Shown: positions 37,430-47,855, numbered from the stretch's first letter. The stretch: DNA of 64,000 nucleotides from DASQFQ01 sp963722815 (GCA_963722815.1 CAVROM010000006.1:277375-341374); one strand, 5' to 3'. The notes: generated by a model from the sequence alone, not told the origin. Numbers and translations are program-made.

Positions 37430-37985
37430 ACGGGCGCTCCGCGCGTGGAGATCCCGAGCAGCACGCGCTCGGTCGGGAGTTCGGCGCTCGGGCCGCCCTG
37501 CAGGTGGTAGCTCGGAGCGCCGACGTCGAGACCGCCGAGCCGCTCCGGCCATGCCAGTTCGAGGAAGCTCGCCGTGAGTGCCGACTCGGCGGGCTCGAGT
37601 GTGTTGATCAGCACCTTTGGCGCGTTGTCCTCCACCTGCTGGTCCGCCGGTGCTCGGCGGCATCGGTCTTCAGTGACGGTCCGCGGAAGAAGTAGAAAGG
37701 GTTGGAGAAGAAGCGTGAGCGGCGGCCATTCTGCGGCGGTCGCGACGTGCCGGACTCCTGACGCAAGCGGCAGTTCTTGGGCGCCGCCACGGCCCATTTG
37801 GCCGCGGGACTGACCGCCGCGGCCGCGCGGCGCGACCGCGGCGCGTGTCAGATTCCGCGCCCCGGTGCCGACCGTGCTCATGGCTCGCCTGTTGTGCGCC
37901 GATCTGTCAGGTATCGGCCGGTTGGCGCCCGACCTCCGCACCAACAACACCCAGCTACGACATCCGCCAGGAGGCGTCCGACAGC
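37430..37985. other. Stretch upstream of the TerB/LRAT operon
   Basis: About 550 bp without a supported plus-strand gene; the operon's promoter should be here. A minus-strand frame (about 37690-37434) has a protein-like stretch, VLINTLEPAESALTASFLELAWPERLGGLD, without start or domain. I record it but do not call it. Confidence 0.4.
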
Positions 37986-38396
37986 ATGTATCTCCAGATC
38001 CTCACTCCGCCGCAACGTGAGGTCTACGCGGCAGCCGCGGTCGCCGTGCTGCGCGCTGACGGTGAGCTGCACGCGAGCGAGGAGGCGTTGCTCGGTGCGA
38101 TCGCCGCCGAATCGGGCCCCACAGGGGTCGTCGAGCGGGCTGACCTCGAAGCGGTCCTGGAGCAACTTCCGGTCCTCTTCGACGATCCGACCCAGCGCCG
38201 CGCATTCTTGCTCGAGCTCGCTGGAGTGATCGTCATCGACGGTGACGCCCACCCCGCGGAGCTCGCGCTCTTCCACCGCTTCGCCGAGCGGCTTGAGCTG
38301 TCGGGGCGCACGTCTGAGTTCATCGAGTTTGCCGAGCAGACCCGAGCTCTCGCCGAGCGCGGGCGCGAACTGATCGCCGAGACGGAGCGGGACTAG
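37986..38396 (+). CDS. TerB-like acidic helical protein
   Basis: 136 residues from ATG 37986. The helical pattern REVYAAAAVAVLRADGELHASEEALLGAIAAES and FLLELAGVIVIDGDAHPAELALFHRFAERLEL gives two TerB/DnaJ-CTD-like acidic repeats, each with a D-G-(E/D) metal-binding turn. TerB-like domains are cytoplasmic adaptors, often at membranes, found in stress and conflict systems. It is the first gene of a tight operon; the next gene starts 2 nt after its stop, so the products should be made together. Confidence 0.75.
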   Translation: MYLQILTPPQREVYAAAAVAVLRADGELHASEEALLGAIAAESGPTGVVERADLEAVLEQLPVLFDDPTQRRAFLLELAGVIVIDGDAHPAELALFHRFAERLELSGRTSEFIEFAEQTRALAERGRELIAETERD

Positions 38397-38398
38397 TC

Positions 38399-39394
38399 GT
38401 GCCGTTGCCGCTCATCCCGGTCGCCATCGTGCTCATCGGCGCAAGCGGGGCCGGCGCAGGCTCGGGAGCCGTGGGCATCTCGCGCGCGCGGCGCGCCAAA
38501 CGGCTCAACCACGACGCCATCCAGCGCTACGAGCGCGAGCGCGACGAGCACGTCGCACGCCAGGCGCGGACGTCTGCGCTGCTGGTCGCACTTGGCGCGG
38601 CCAAGGCGCAGGCAATGGCCGGTCCGATGACCCGCTTCGTCGAGGCCTTCCGCCAGCTCAAGCATGTGCAGTTCGACGCCGCCACCGCCGACCAGCCGAT
38701 GGCCGTTGATGATGTGGAGCTTGCCGAGCTGCGCGAGCTCGACCTGAGCATCTGGAGCTTCGGCAGCGTGCTCGGTGGCGGAGCCGCGGGCTACGGCGCG
38801 GGTGCCGCCGCCGGAAGTGCAGCGTCCGCCGCCGTGATGACGTTCGGGGCGGCAAGCACCGGCACCGCAATCGGCTCGCTTAGCGGCGTGGCCGCCACCA
38901 ACGCCACCCTCGCGTGGCTGGGCGGCGGGTCATTGGCCACCGGGGGCATGGGCGTGGCCGGGGGTGCAGCGCTGCTGAGCGGCATCGCGGCGGCGCCGGC
39001 CCTGCTCGGCGGCGGTCTCGTCCTGTGGCACAAGGGTGACAAGGCCCTCAAGGACGCCGAGAGCAACAGCGCCGAAGTCGACGAGGCGGTCGCGAAGTTC
39101 CGCACCATCGCGCAGCGGCTCGACCACGTCCAAGACATCACGAGGCGCACCGATAACCTGCTGGAGCGGCTGACGGCAAAGCTCACCGAGGGTGCGGCCC
39201 AGCTCGAGCTGATCGTCACGAGGGAGACCGACTACCGCAACCTCAGCCGACGCGAGCAACAGGCCGTCATGGAGGCCGCGGCGGTTGCTCGCGCCGTCCG
39301 CACCGTCGTCGATCTCCAGCTGGTGACCGACAAGGGAGTCGTGCGAGCGACTGCGCGTCATCGGCTCCGGGCGCTCGAGGACGAGAACTGGTGA
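38399..39394 (+). CDS. Glycine-rich membrane-inserting protein (pore-like)
   Basis: 331 residues from GTG 38399. A short hydrophobic N-terminus is followed by a helical, charged region. At about 124-215 is a very glycine/alanine-rich hydrophobic stretch with ASTGTAIGSLSGVAATNATLAWLGGGSLATGG, a block I recall as strongly conserved in poorly characterised bacterial membrane proteins. A long coiled coil (about 217-290) and a basic end follow. Glycine-zipper helices with adjacent coiled coil suggest regulated membrane insertion or pore formation. Function is inferred. Second gene of the operon. Confidence 0.65.
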   Translation: MPLPLIPVAIVLIGASGAGAGSGAVGISRARRAKRLNHDAIQRYERERDEHVARQARTSALLVALGAAKAQAMAGPMTRFVEAFRQLKHVQFDAATADQPMAVDDVELAELRELDLSIWSFGSVLGGGAAGYGAGAAAGSAASAAVMTFGAASTGTAIGSLSGVAATNATLAWLGGGSLATGGMGVAGGAALLSGIAAAPALLGGGLVLWHKGDKALKDAESNSAEVDEAVAKFRTIAQRLDHVQDITRRTDNLLERLTAKLTEGAAQLELIVTRETDYRNLSRREQQAVMEAAAVARAVRTVVDLQLVTDKGVVRATARHRLRALEDENW

Positions 39395-39428
39395 CACGTC
39401 CGCGCAACCGCCGCGCAACCGCCCAGCC

Positions 39429-40946
39429 GTGAGACCGGAGCTCGCCTGGACGCCGCAGGCCGCCGAGTTCGTTCGCGCGCTCGACCGGGTGGCGCGCCTT
39501 GTTGAGCGGTCGCGGGCCGACGCGGATGCGGCTCGCTGGCAACGCGACGCCGTCGTCGACGCAGTCACCCGCTCCGTCGCCCGCCTGCGCGAGCACGAGC
39601 AGCGGCTGGTCGCGGCGCGCGCGTACGATGCCGAGCGGTGGGAACGCGAGATCGAGCCGCGGCTGTCAGGGGCCGAGGCGGTGCTGGGAGTGGCAGACGG
39701 TGATGTCGTCTTGAGCACGGTCGGCACGCTGCTCGAGTCCTACGGCGGATTGCTCGAGTGGCGAACCAAGCGTGACTTCGATCGCTTCATGACCACCGAC
39801 AACCCGCTGGACCTCGGCCCGGCCCGCGGCGATGTGCCGTCGCCCGCACCCCCGTCGGCTGCCGCGCTGGGCTCAATCGGCGCACCGGCGCTGCCGCCGG
39901 GAGATGGGCTGTTGCGGGGCCGAGCCGCGCTCGAGGGACTCGTCCCGGATGAGCTGGCGACAGCGCCCGGCCGCGGCGCGCATCTCGCCGCACCGCGGGC
40001 GGGGCGGCCGATCCCGTACACCCATCACGGCATCGCGGTCGGGGACGGAACGGTCGTGCATTTCACCGGCGAGCCGGGATCGCTCGCGCAAGCGGCCGTC
40101 GCCCGCCAACCCTTCGCGGAGTTCCTCGCCGATACGCCGCTCGATCAACTCACCGAACGGACGGTGACGCATTTCGACGGCCAGGCCATGGCCGGCCTGC
40201 TCCCGAACGTCGTCGTCTTGCGGGCGCTCAGTCAGTTGGACGCCACCGGTTACTCGCTCCTCACCCACAACTGCGAGCACTTCGCGACCTGGGCGCAGCT
40301 CGGCGCGCACTTCAGCGCCCAGGTGGCGGCCTACGGTGAGGTCCTCGCGCGCGTCGCTGCGCTGAGGCCGGAGCTGCGCGAGGTCATCGATCTGGTCAAC
40401 ATCGACTTCGCCGACGATCTCGTGACGATCGCGCGTGAGCCGTTCACGCCTACGCCACCCGAGGCGCCGGCCGTGCTCGACCTCGGCCGCGCCTTCTGGG
40501 CGGATGACCTCGGCGCGCCGGTCGTGTGGATGCCCCTGCGCGAACCGGCCGGCGCCGCGCCCGGCGGGCCGGATCGCCCCTGGGGCCTCGGCGATCTCAC
40601 CCAACCCGACGCCTGGTCGCGCAACTGCCCCAGCACCCTGTTGCGCCCCGACTGGCACGCGAGCCTGGTCTGGCTGGAAGGCTTTGGCGCCTGGTGGCTG
40701 ACAAGCGACGATCGGTGGCTGGTGCCGGCCGCTGATCCCATCGTCGTCATCGAGCAGCGCCTGACCGCGGCCACGCGGGTGCTCGTCAGCTATCTCGAGA
40801 CAACCCATGGCCCAAGCCGAGTGCTTTCGCTCGTCGCGTCGCTGGGCGGAGATCGGCTCATCGCCGATCTGTTCGCCAAGTTCGCGCCCGATCCGCCCGG
40901 CTCGGACGGGGGGGACGGGCCATTCGGTCCGCCGAGGCCGCAATGA
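39429..40946 (+). CDS. LRAT-domain (NlpC/P60-fold) protein
   Basis: 505 residues from GTG 39429. Residues 1-125 are a charged coiled-coil-rich segment, then a Pro/Ala linker. A circularly permuted papain-like LRAT domain occupies about 190-310: candidate histidines H199/H200 in YTHHGIAVGDGTVVHFTG and the catalytic cysteine C282 in HNCEHF. LRAT/H-Ras-like enzymes move or hydrolyse acyl chains on phospholipids. The C-terminal 200 residues are unassigned (tryptophan-rich DWHASLVWLEGFGAWWLTSDDRW). Third gene of the operon; an effector acting on membrane lipids is plausible. Confidence 0.72.
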   Translation: MRPELAWTPQAAEFVRALDRVARLVERSRADADAARWQRDAVVDAVTRSVARLREHEQRLVAARAYDAERWEREIEPRLSGAEAVLGVADGDVVLSTVGTLLESYGGLLEWRTKRDFDRFMTTDNPLDLGPARGDVPSPAPPSAAALGSIGAPALPPGDGLLRGRAALEGLVPDELATAPGRGAHLAAPRAGRPIPYTHHGIAVGDGTVVHFTGEPGSLAQAAVARQPFAEFLADTPLDQLTERTVTHFDGQAMAGLLPNVVVLRALSQLDATGYSLLTHNCEHFATWAQLGAHFSAQVAAYGEVLARVAALRPELREVIDLVNIDFADDLVTIAREPFTPTPPEAPAVLDLGRAFWADDLGAPVVWMPLREPAGAAPGGPDRPWGLGDLTQPDAWSRNCPSTLLRPDWHASLVWLEGFGAWWLTSDDRWLVPAADPIVVIEQRLTAATRVLVSYLETTHGPSRVLSLVASLGGDRLIADLFAKFAPDPPGSDGGDGPFGPPRPQ

Positions 40947-41522
40947 CTGACCCTCGTCATCTCCTCAGCTGAGGTGGTCGGCGCCGCTTGAGTCGATCGC
41001 CGCCCAGCTCTACGGCGAGGCCCCGGCATCGTTCTTCGTCGAGCACGGCCGCATGCTCCGGCGACAGCGCGTCGATTTCCTGCTCGTGCCGCTTCGCCAC
41101 TGCGTGGCGCTCGGCGGCGCCGACGCCAGCGCGCCGCTCGGTGCGTCGCGCGATCACTGGCTGATCTGGCAGTCCGCGACCGGCGGAGCGGTCCCGACCC
41201 TGCTCCCCACCGAACCCCAGCCCTGGCACGCTCGCTCGGCCTCGAGTCCGACGGGAACGCCGTCACGGTCGCACGGCAGGCGATCGTCGGGGACGCGGTC
41301 GCGGTCGCACGGGCAGGCCGTGATCGAGTTGGTGGAGTCGATTTACCGAGAGCGAGCCATGTGAGCTGGACCGACACAGCTTGAGCTCGCGCGGGCGGGT
41401 GGAAAAGCAGACGAAGCGCCTCCAGGCGCGGTGTTCCATGCGCGGGTCGAGTCGCCTCGTTCCCGCCCCGAGACCTGCCCGCATCCCCCCGCTGCCGTAT
41501 ACCCCTTCACCACCCCACCGCC
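40947..41522. other. Intergenic stretch between the LRAT gene and xis1
   Basis: About 575 bp. Short plus-strand pieces (LRRQRVDFLLVPLRHCVALGGADAS, SLGLESDGNAVTVARQAIVGDAVAV) are weakly protein-like in two frames and may be debris of a deleted gene. In the other xis-int module a relaxase occupies this place. Nothing can be named. Confidence 0.35.
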
Positions 41523-41870
41523 ATGTCCGGTTCGATCGACACCGAGCTCGCCACGCGGCCCGGCCGCATCCTCACCCTCGACGAGGTGGCTGAGCGCGTA
41601 CGGCTCTCCACCCGCACGATCTACCGCGCCATCCTCGCCGGTGACCTCGAGGCGAGCCAGCTCACCCAGCGCCGCGGCGGCTGGCGCGTCTACGAGTCCG
41701 CGCTCGAGGCGTGGATGCTGAAGCGCTCGAACCGCGCCCGGCCGCCGCGCCCGCTGGCCGACGTGCGCCCGGTCGAGTCGGACAATCGCCGTCAGGTGCC
41801 GTTGGTCGGGCAGCTTCCTGCCGGTGGGAGACTGTCGGTCGGCCCGCACATGGGCCGCCGCGTCGCATGA
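41523..41870 (+). CDS. Excisionase-like helix-turn-helix protein (module 1)
   Basis: 115 residues. An excisionase/MerR-like HTH is clear: ILTLDEVAERVRLSTRTIYRAILAGDLEASQLTQRRGGWRVYESALEAWM. The C-terminus ends GPHMGRRVA, echoing APDMGRR in the second excisionase at 55884-56162. The stop overlaps the integrase start (ATGA). It should direct excision of the element or control int; the integrase beside it is dead. Confidence 0.82.
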   Translation: MSGSIDTELATRPGRILTLDEVAERVRLSTRTIYRAILAGDLEASQLTQRRGGWRVYESALEAWMLKRSNRARPPRPLADVRPVESDNRRQVPLVGQLPAGGRLSVGPHMGRRVA

Positions 41871-43021
41871 ATAAGGCACCGCGCAAGCTACCGGGCATCG
41901 AGAACCGGGCACACCGCCGCCGTGGCGGCGAGCTCTGGTGGACGTTCCGCGTGCGCTGGACCGACCCCCGCACCGGCCGGCGCCTGTCCGAGCAGTTCGA
42001 CGACCAGCTGGACGCCGCCGACTTCCTCGCCCACCTGCGCCTCGCCGAGCGCCGCGGCGTGCTCGTCGAGATCGACATGGGCCGCCGGCCGCTGGCCGAG
42101 TTCACCGCCGAGTGGTGGGAGCGTTACGCCGGCCTCAACCTCGAGCGCTCGACGCTGCGCACCTACGCCGTCGTCTGGAACCGCCATCTGCTTCCGCGCG
42201 TCGGCCACCTCGAGCTGCGCCAGCTGACGCCGGGCGCGGTCGCCCGACTGCGCGCCGACCTCGAAGCCGACGGCGTCGGGCCGGCGACGATCCGCAAGGC
42301 GCTCGGGCTGCTGCAGGCGATCTGCCGCCAAGCGGTTGAGTGGGAGGAGCTGCGCGCCAACCCCGTCAAGCAGATCCGCAAGCCGCCCCGCCACGCCAGC
42401 TCGCGATCCGCCCGCTCGGGCCCGAGGCGGTCGAGTCGCTGCGCGCCGCGATGCCGAGCGCCCGAGATGCGACGCTGATCAGCGTGCTCGCCTACGCCGG
42501 GCCTGCGTCCCGAGGAGGCGCTCGCCCTGCAGGTCCGCCACGCCGGCCAGGCCACGATGCTGGTCGAGCAGAAGAACGTCGGCGGCGAGATCGCCCCCGG
42601 CCAGAAGACCTCGCGGCCGCCGCGCTCGGTCGAGCTGCTCGACCCGCTGCGCCGCGACATTGCCGCCTACCTGCTGGCCCGCGGGCGGCCCGGCGACTAG
42701 GCGCTGCTGTTCGCGCGGCCCGACGGGGCGCCGTGGCGCGAGACCGACTACCGCAACTGGCGCCGGCGCGTCTTCCAGGCCCGCGCCGAGGCGGCGGGGG
42801 TGGACATCCGCCGCCCCTACGACCTGCGCCACGCATTCGCCTCGCTGCTGCTGCACGAGGGGCGCTCGCTCGTCTACGTCGCCGAGCAGCTCGGCCACAC
42901 TGTCGCGACGTTGTCGGCCGACTACGCGCACGTCATCGCCGAATTGCGTCACCAGCCGCCGCTGCCAGCCGCCGAGGCGATCCTGCGCGCCCGCGGCGCG
43001 GGCGGCGAGCGGACCGGCTGA
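41867..43021 (+). pseudogene. Tyrosine integrase, module 1 (frameshifted, nonsense)
   Basis: A complete phage-type integrase in pieces. The arm/SAM-like region (RGGELWWTFRVRWTDPRTGRRLSEQF, LNLERSTLRTYAVVWNRHLLPRVGHLELRQLTPG) ends with a frameshift near 42398. LAIRPLGPEAVESLRAAMP...LAYAG continues to another shift near 42500. LRPEEALALQVRHAG then reaches an in-frame TAG at 42698-42700. The catalytic end RRPYDLRHAFASLLLHEG...LGHTVATLSADYAHV is preserved to 43021. Three lesions: inactive. About half its residues match int2 at 56247-57412 in the same order. Confidence 0.9.
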
Positions 43022-43204
43022 GCGACCATGGTCGCGCCGCTGGGCCACGATTGGGAAGTGTTCAGCAGAGCGCCTGTCGCGCCGATTCAGGCGTCACACC
43101 CGCGCATTCGCTGCCCCAAATTGGCCCAAGAATCGCCCCGGAGCACTTCTCATCTCTGGCCCAGAAAACGCGAAAAGGTCCCACTGAGCAGGACCTTCTC
43201 TCCA

Positions 43205-43245
43205 AGCCCTCTGCCGGACTCGAACCGGCGACCCCTTCCTTACCA
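43205..43245 (-). other. 3' fragment of a tRNA-Thr gene, candidate attachment site
   Basis: On the minus strand: tggtaa (anticodon GGT plus loop), the 3' anticodon stem, a variable loop, a perfect T-arm (GCCGG-TTCGAGT-CCGGC) and the 3' acceptor strand ending agagggct. No 5' half of the tRNA adjoins it: the matching anticodon 5' stem and D-arm are absent in the following 60 bases. Integrases of this class often use the tRNA 3' half from the anticodon loop as att core. It lies 180 bp from the end of int1. Confidence 0.75.
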
Positions 43246-43254
43246 TCCAGGGCT

Positions 43255-43273
43255 TTCCCGCTATTTGCGGGAA
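43255..43273. repeat. Perfect hairpin beside the attachment site
   Basis: TTCCCGC and GCGGGAA flank a 5-base loop (TATTT): a perfect 7-bp stem starting 10 bases from the tRNA fragment. It could be an integrase arm/accessory site, or a terminator-like structure without a T tract. Confidence 0.5.
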
Positions 43274-43559
43274 GTGCCCGTAGGGGCATAGCGTCGATTT
43301 GCAGGACTTTTCGGACTTCGCGGACTGGGCGTTCTAGCTGATGCGGCCCAAATGCGGCCCACGAACACGAGGTCCATAAGCACACTCCCGCCGACCGCGC
43401 GGAGCCGGACGTGTTCCAACTCCGACCTGCCCCTGCCGCTCAGACGTCGGCTATGCACGATCGTACTCACCACGACTCACAGCGCTACTTCGACCTCGAT
43501 GCGTACGGGCGCGTGGAACCTACGCGATTCTCAGCTCCACACTTCCGACCCGCCGACTG
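43274..43559. other. Short noncoding stretch between att and mcrC remnant
   Basis: About 290 bp with no gene seen. GC content is slightly lower than in the surroundings. Confidence 0.4.
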
Positions 43560-44780
43560 TCAGGTGGCGACCAGCAACGAGAGGTCTGAGATTGAGGAGG
43601 CTCCACCGCCGGCGATCTCCTCGGCAAGCAGGTCGACCTGGCGGAGCACCGCCTCCGGCGGCGTCTCGAGATCCAGAATGCGAACCTCCACGGCGACGGT
43701 CGAGTTCTGCACACGATGGGTTCTTGACCTGCTCGCCCGCGTCTGCCGCGTAAATCAAGAACCCGCGTTCCAGAGTCAGGGCCGTGCAATAGGCGAGCAT
43801 CTGGTACGCGTCGGCGTTGGGCATGCCGCTGGGTGTCAGTGCTTTGTACTTGGCGTCGGCGACCGCCGCGCAGCTTCCGTGGACCCACCAAGTCAGGTCC
43901 GGGATGATCTGCAGCTGCCGTTCGATGTCGAGTCGCCCCCGCCATTGCGCGCGGAGCTCGCCACCGAAGCGGACCATCGATTCGCGTAGCGCCGTCGTGA
44001 CGAAGTCCTCGAAGACCTTGTTCATGTCGAACACGAAGGCGGTCGCAGCCAGCGCGCCCTTGGGAGCATCGATCGAAGCCGCTCGGAGGATCAGAGCCGC
44101 AAGGCGGAGCGCGGGCTCGTAGCGCTGGTTCAGCCGCGTCATCGGTGGGCGGACTACTTCGCGTGGCCGGGCGACCACCGAGACATCGTCAAGCACCGCC
44201 CGGATCTTCAGCAGCCGCCGCCGCGCGAGCGCCGGCAAGCGCGAGAGCCTCAGTAGCGCCAAGGTCGCAGACTTGATGATCTGGTTCTCGATGATGTCTT
44301 CCGTGTAGTCGCTGTACGAGAGCTCGACCGGGAACGGCAGACTTCGCGTTGCGGGCGATCTGGTCGGCGAACCGGACGCGGCCGCGGATCGTTGTGAGCC
44401 GCTCCTCGATCTGGACGTAGCCGCGCAGCACGCCCTGCTCGATCGCCCTCAGCGCGTGCCACGAGAAGCCGCTGGCGATCGCATCGAGTAGATCGCGCTC
44501 GCCGGCGAAGTCGGCGCTCTCGTCCTTCCAGCCATTCGGGTCGAGCGCGTAGGCGAGCAGAGAAGAACAGCTTTGGAATCGCCAGTCGGGGACTGACCCG
44601 CAGCTCCCACCCTGGCCCGGTCGCGACGCCGATCCTGCGAGTTGCTGACCAGCTGCCACAGTCCCGTCGCGGGTCGCGGCGAGGACGTCGACAAGGTCGA
44701 GCTCGGCGAGCTGCGCCGCCTCGTCGATGTGACAGCTCGGCGCTGGAGCGCGACCACGCCGGCATCTCGAGCAGCTTCAC
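43560..44780 (-). pseudogene. mcrC: McrC-type restriction subunit, multiply frameshifted (system 1)
   Basis: Starting at GTG 44780 (VKLLEMPAW), whose GTGA overlaps the end of mcrB, pieces follow in order in three frames: AAQLAELDLVDVLAATRDGTVAAG, GWELRVSPRLAIPKLFF, LLAYALDPNGWKDESADFAGERDLLDAIA, LPFPVELSYSDYTEDIIENQI, then the nuclease core FVFDMNKVFEDFVTTALRE, IIPDLTWW, VADAKYKAL. The last piece, NSTVAVEVRILDLETPPEAVLRQV, ends at 43560. Intact McrC supplies the PD-(D/E)xK nuclease to McrB. At least four indels make this one dead. Confidence 0.85.
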
Positions 44781-47429
44781 GGCGTTGCTTCCTGCCTCCA
44801 CCTCGAGCTCGCTGCCGGCTGCCGGCTCCGCTGAGTCGCGCAATCGCGACCGCAGTTTGGCGAGGCTGAAGCGGGTCGGGATCCCACTTCATGCCGTAGA
44901 AGTATTCGTCGAGCAGCGGCATGATCGCCCGCTGCCAGATCCGCTCGAGGTCGGGTCCCGCCTCGGGATCGGTCATGAAGTACGACGGACCGATGGCGAC
45001 CTCGTCGTTCGGCGATCTCTTCGTTGAGCGCCGCGAGCAGGTCGGCGGCCTCGCCGTCGTGCTGGTAGCGCTTCAGCCACTTGGCCAGGACAGACCGCAC
45101 CGGCTCGACCTGCGGCGTGAACTCGAAGAAGTAGAAGCGGCGGCGCAGCGCGGCGTCGACCAGCGCGATCGATCGGTCCGCCGTATTCATCGTCCCGATC
45201 ACGAACAGGTTCGGCGGAAGGCTGAATGACTCCTCCGGCCAGTACTGAAGCCGCACGGCCTTCAGGCGGTACTCCAGTAGGAACAGGAGCTCGCCGAATA
45301 TCTTCGGAATGTTTCCCCGGTTGATCTCGTCGATGATCAGCACGTACGGGTGGCTTGGGTCGGCGCTCGCCACTGCAGCCAGCTCGCGCAGGGGCCCGTC
45401 GGTGCGCTGGTACCTGACGCCGTGCGCGCCGTCGTCCTCGACCGGGCGGAAGCCTCCGACGAAGTCCTCATAGCTGTAGGAGGGGTGGAACTGGACGATC
45501 CGGAAGTCGCCGCCATCACGCGTGAGCTCCTCGGCGAGCGCGAGCGCGACGAATGTCTTGCCGGTTCCCGGTGGCCCGTAGAACACGATCTGCCCCTTGT
45601 CGTCAAGCATGTCGACGGCCTCCTGGAGCCAGTCGCGTGGCAGGAATACGCGCTCCTCGATCGCGGTCCGGAGCGACGGAATCCGGAAGCCGGTGACAAG
45701 TGTCCTGGAGCGCTTGGTCCTGCTCAGGGCTGACGCGGAAGTTCGTCGCGTTGGGGCGAGGTGATGACCTCCAGGCTCTTGAGGACGGCGTGCTCGAGCA
45801 GGTCGCTCCGCCGGACTGCTTCTGGTAGGGCGGTGTCGATCCGCAGGCGGACACGTAGCTCGGACTTCGAGAAAGCCTCCGGCTTGAGCGCGTAGGGGTC
45901 GTCTGCTGCTGGCGCCGTGTCCGCTGGGTCTTCTCCACCGTCGCGGTCGCGACGACGCCGGCGTCGGCTCCTGCGCGCCAGAGGTAGACCCGGTCACCCT
46001 TGCGGATCTCGCTCTTGTGCTGGCGAACCACCCAGGTGAGCTCGTCCAGTTCACTGAGCGCTTGGTCGATGTTGTAGATGCTCGGGTTCGCCTGAAACAG
46101 CCACACGTTCGCTGTTGCAGGTTGGGACCGGCCTTATCCGGTTCCTGCTCTTCCACACGACCAGCGCTTGCCAGCACGACGTCAAGCAGCTCCGGCGGGA
46201 TGTCGTAGTCATCCATCAGGCGCGTGGCCGCCTCGCAGAAGGAGCGATACTCGGCTGGCCCGCCGGTGCCCGGGCTTTTCGCCGGCTGGTAGTCGATCAG
46301 CCTGCGGAGGCCCCGGTCGGTCATCCTCCCCCAGACCGCGGACGTCTCTGGATCGTGCAGGTAAGCGAGCATCGACGGATACGAGGTGCCCGCCGAGGGC
46401 AGCAGCTTGCGATCCTCCAACAGCGCGCCGATGGCGTTGGCGCGCTCCTCATCGGACCCCCTCCACATCTTCCCGGTCCAACCGTTGAAGTTCTCGAGGT
46501 CGCTGATCAGTGCGTTGGCGGTCTGTGCCAACAAACGCCGGCGAGAACCGGTCTCGCCTGAGCTTGCCGTGCTGTGAGTCCGCGTTGAAGAGCGCAAATA
46601 GCGCTCGGGCTTGCTCCTGAGTCATGTGCCCGGCGGACTCGTCAAGGAGCTTGCGGGCTTGATCCTCGCTCTGGCGGCGCGTTTCGAGCCGGTCGTCCCC
46701 GGCCTCGTTGATAGCGGCGAGGATGAATTCGGCCACGTTGGCGATTGGGCTGCTCGGGAGGCTCGCCATGAACGGGTCGAGTTCGGAGCTGTAGAGCAGC
46801 CGTTCCATCTCCTTGGTCGACCATCCTGCGAGCTCGTCGCACCCTCGGAGGCCCTCCAACAACAGCCTGTTGAGCGTCGTGGTCCGAGCGCCTGGTCGTC
46901 GGCGCGGGGCTCTCCGAGCGCCTCGGAGGAAGTGGCGTAGGTGTGTTTCAGAGTTGATCGGAAGCAGTTCCTCGGGGAAGTAGCTCGCGAGCGTCTTGTT
47001 CACGAGCGCCCGACCGCCGCGAAGGCTCGGGATCTGCTCGATCTGGCTCCATTCGCCTGTCTCGGCGAAGCCGATCGCGTCGATGAAGCCCCGGCGTACC
47101 GCTTCCCACGCCTCTTCGACGCTTTCAAATAGTTTGTGGTCGAACCACCACTCGCCCGCTTTGGCCTGGAAGTAGATGAGGTGCTTACGCGCGCTGCCGC
47201 CGCGGATGCTGCTGAAGTCGCTGGTGACGAACTCCATCCAGCGGCAGAAGTTGTCCTGGTGATCGGGCTGCCCGAGCGCGTACTGATCGAGCGTCATCGT
47301 CGACCACGCTTCCTTCGGGAAGCGCTCAACCAGCTGCGACCTCTGCTCCTCAGCTTTCAAGACGCCAGCCTGGTGCGCGTTGGGGTCGTAATCCGCGAGC
47401 GCTTCAGCGATGCGGCGGCAATCGATCAT
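44777..47429 (-). pseudogene. mcrB: McrB-type AAA+ GTPase with internal EVE domain, multiply frameshifted (system 1)
   Basis: Start ATG 47429. Pieces in order: an N-terminal domain (TLDQYALGQPDHQDNFCRWMEFVT, WWFDHKLFESVEEAWEAVR, LASYFPEELLPINSE); ALFNADSQHGKLRRDRF, then after a shift near 46510 NALISDLENFNGWTG and LRRLIDYQ; after a shift near 46110 an EVE domain (WLFQANPSIYNIDQALSELDELTWVVRQHKSEIRKGDRVYLWRAG), known to read modified bases; more shifts between 45930 and 45690; and the AAA+ motor (GPPGTGKT, LIIDEINRGNIPKIFGELL, GTMNTADRSIALVDAALRRRF). Six or more indels. It would have restricted modified DNA. Confidence 0.85.
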
Positions 47430-47855
47430 CGTGGCGGCCCTCCGAGCATTCCGGTCTCCAACCTATCCGCTCCCTGTGCGTCGCTGACGAGGTCATGTGG
47501 CCGTTGCTTGTCTGACGCGGAGCGGAAACCTCAATCGCAAGTCGGCACTCGCCCTGTAGCCGAGCAGCGAACTCGCGTGCGGTCGCGAGCAAGCCCAGGC
47601 TCCGGAACTCCGAAACCGTCAATTCGAGCGTGCGGCCGCCGAGGACGGCGCGGGACCTCTATGCGCGTCCGGGGGCTCGAAGCAGGCTCCCGCCACACGA
47701 CTCAGCGGTTGCTGTGCTGGAGGGCTGCCGCGTGCCATTCCAGTTCCCCGCCGAGTTTGCGCGGATGTCGGAGCGGCCGTCAGGGCGCAGCCCTGGACGC
47801 GCGAACGCGCATGCGGCAGGGTTCTAGGACCCATGGCGCAAGGACAGAGCGAGAA

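Noticed and set aside
43028..43291. Open frames reading across the tRNA-Thr fragment
   Set aside because: Such proteins with GLEPATP-like strings are typical false genes created by translating tRNA attachment sites.
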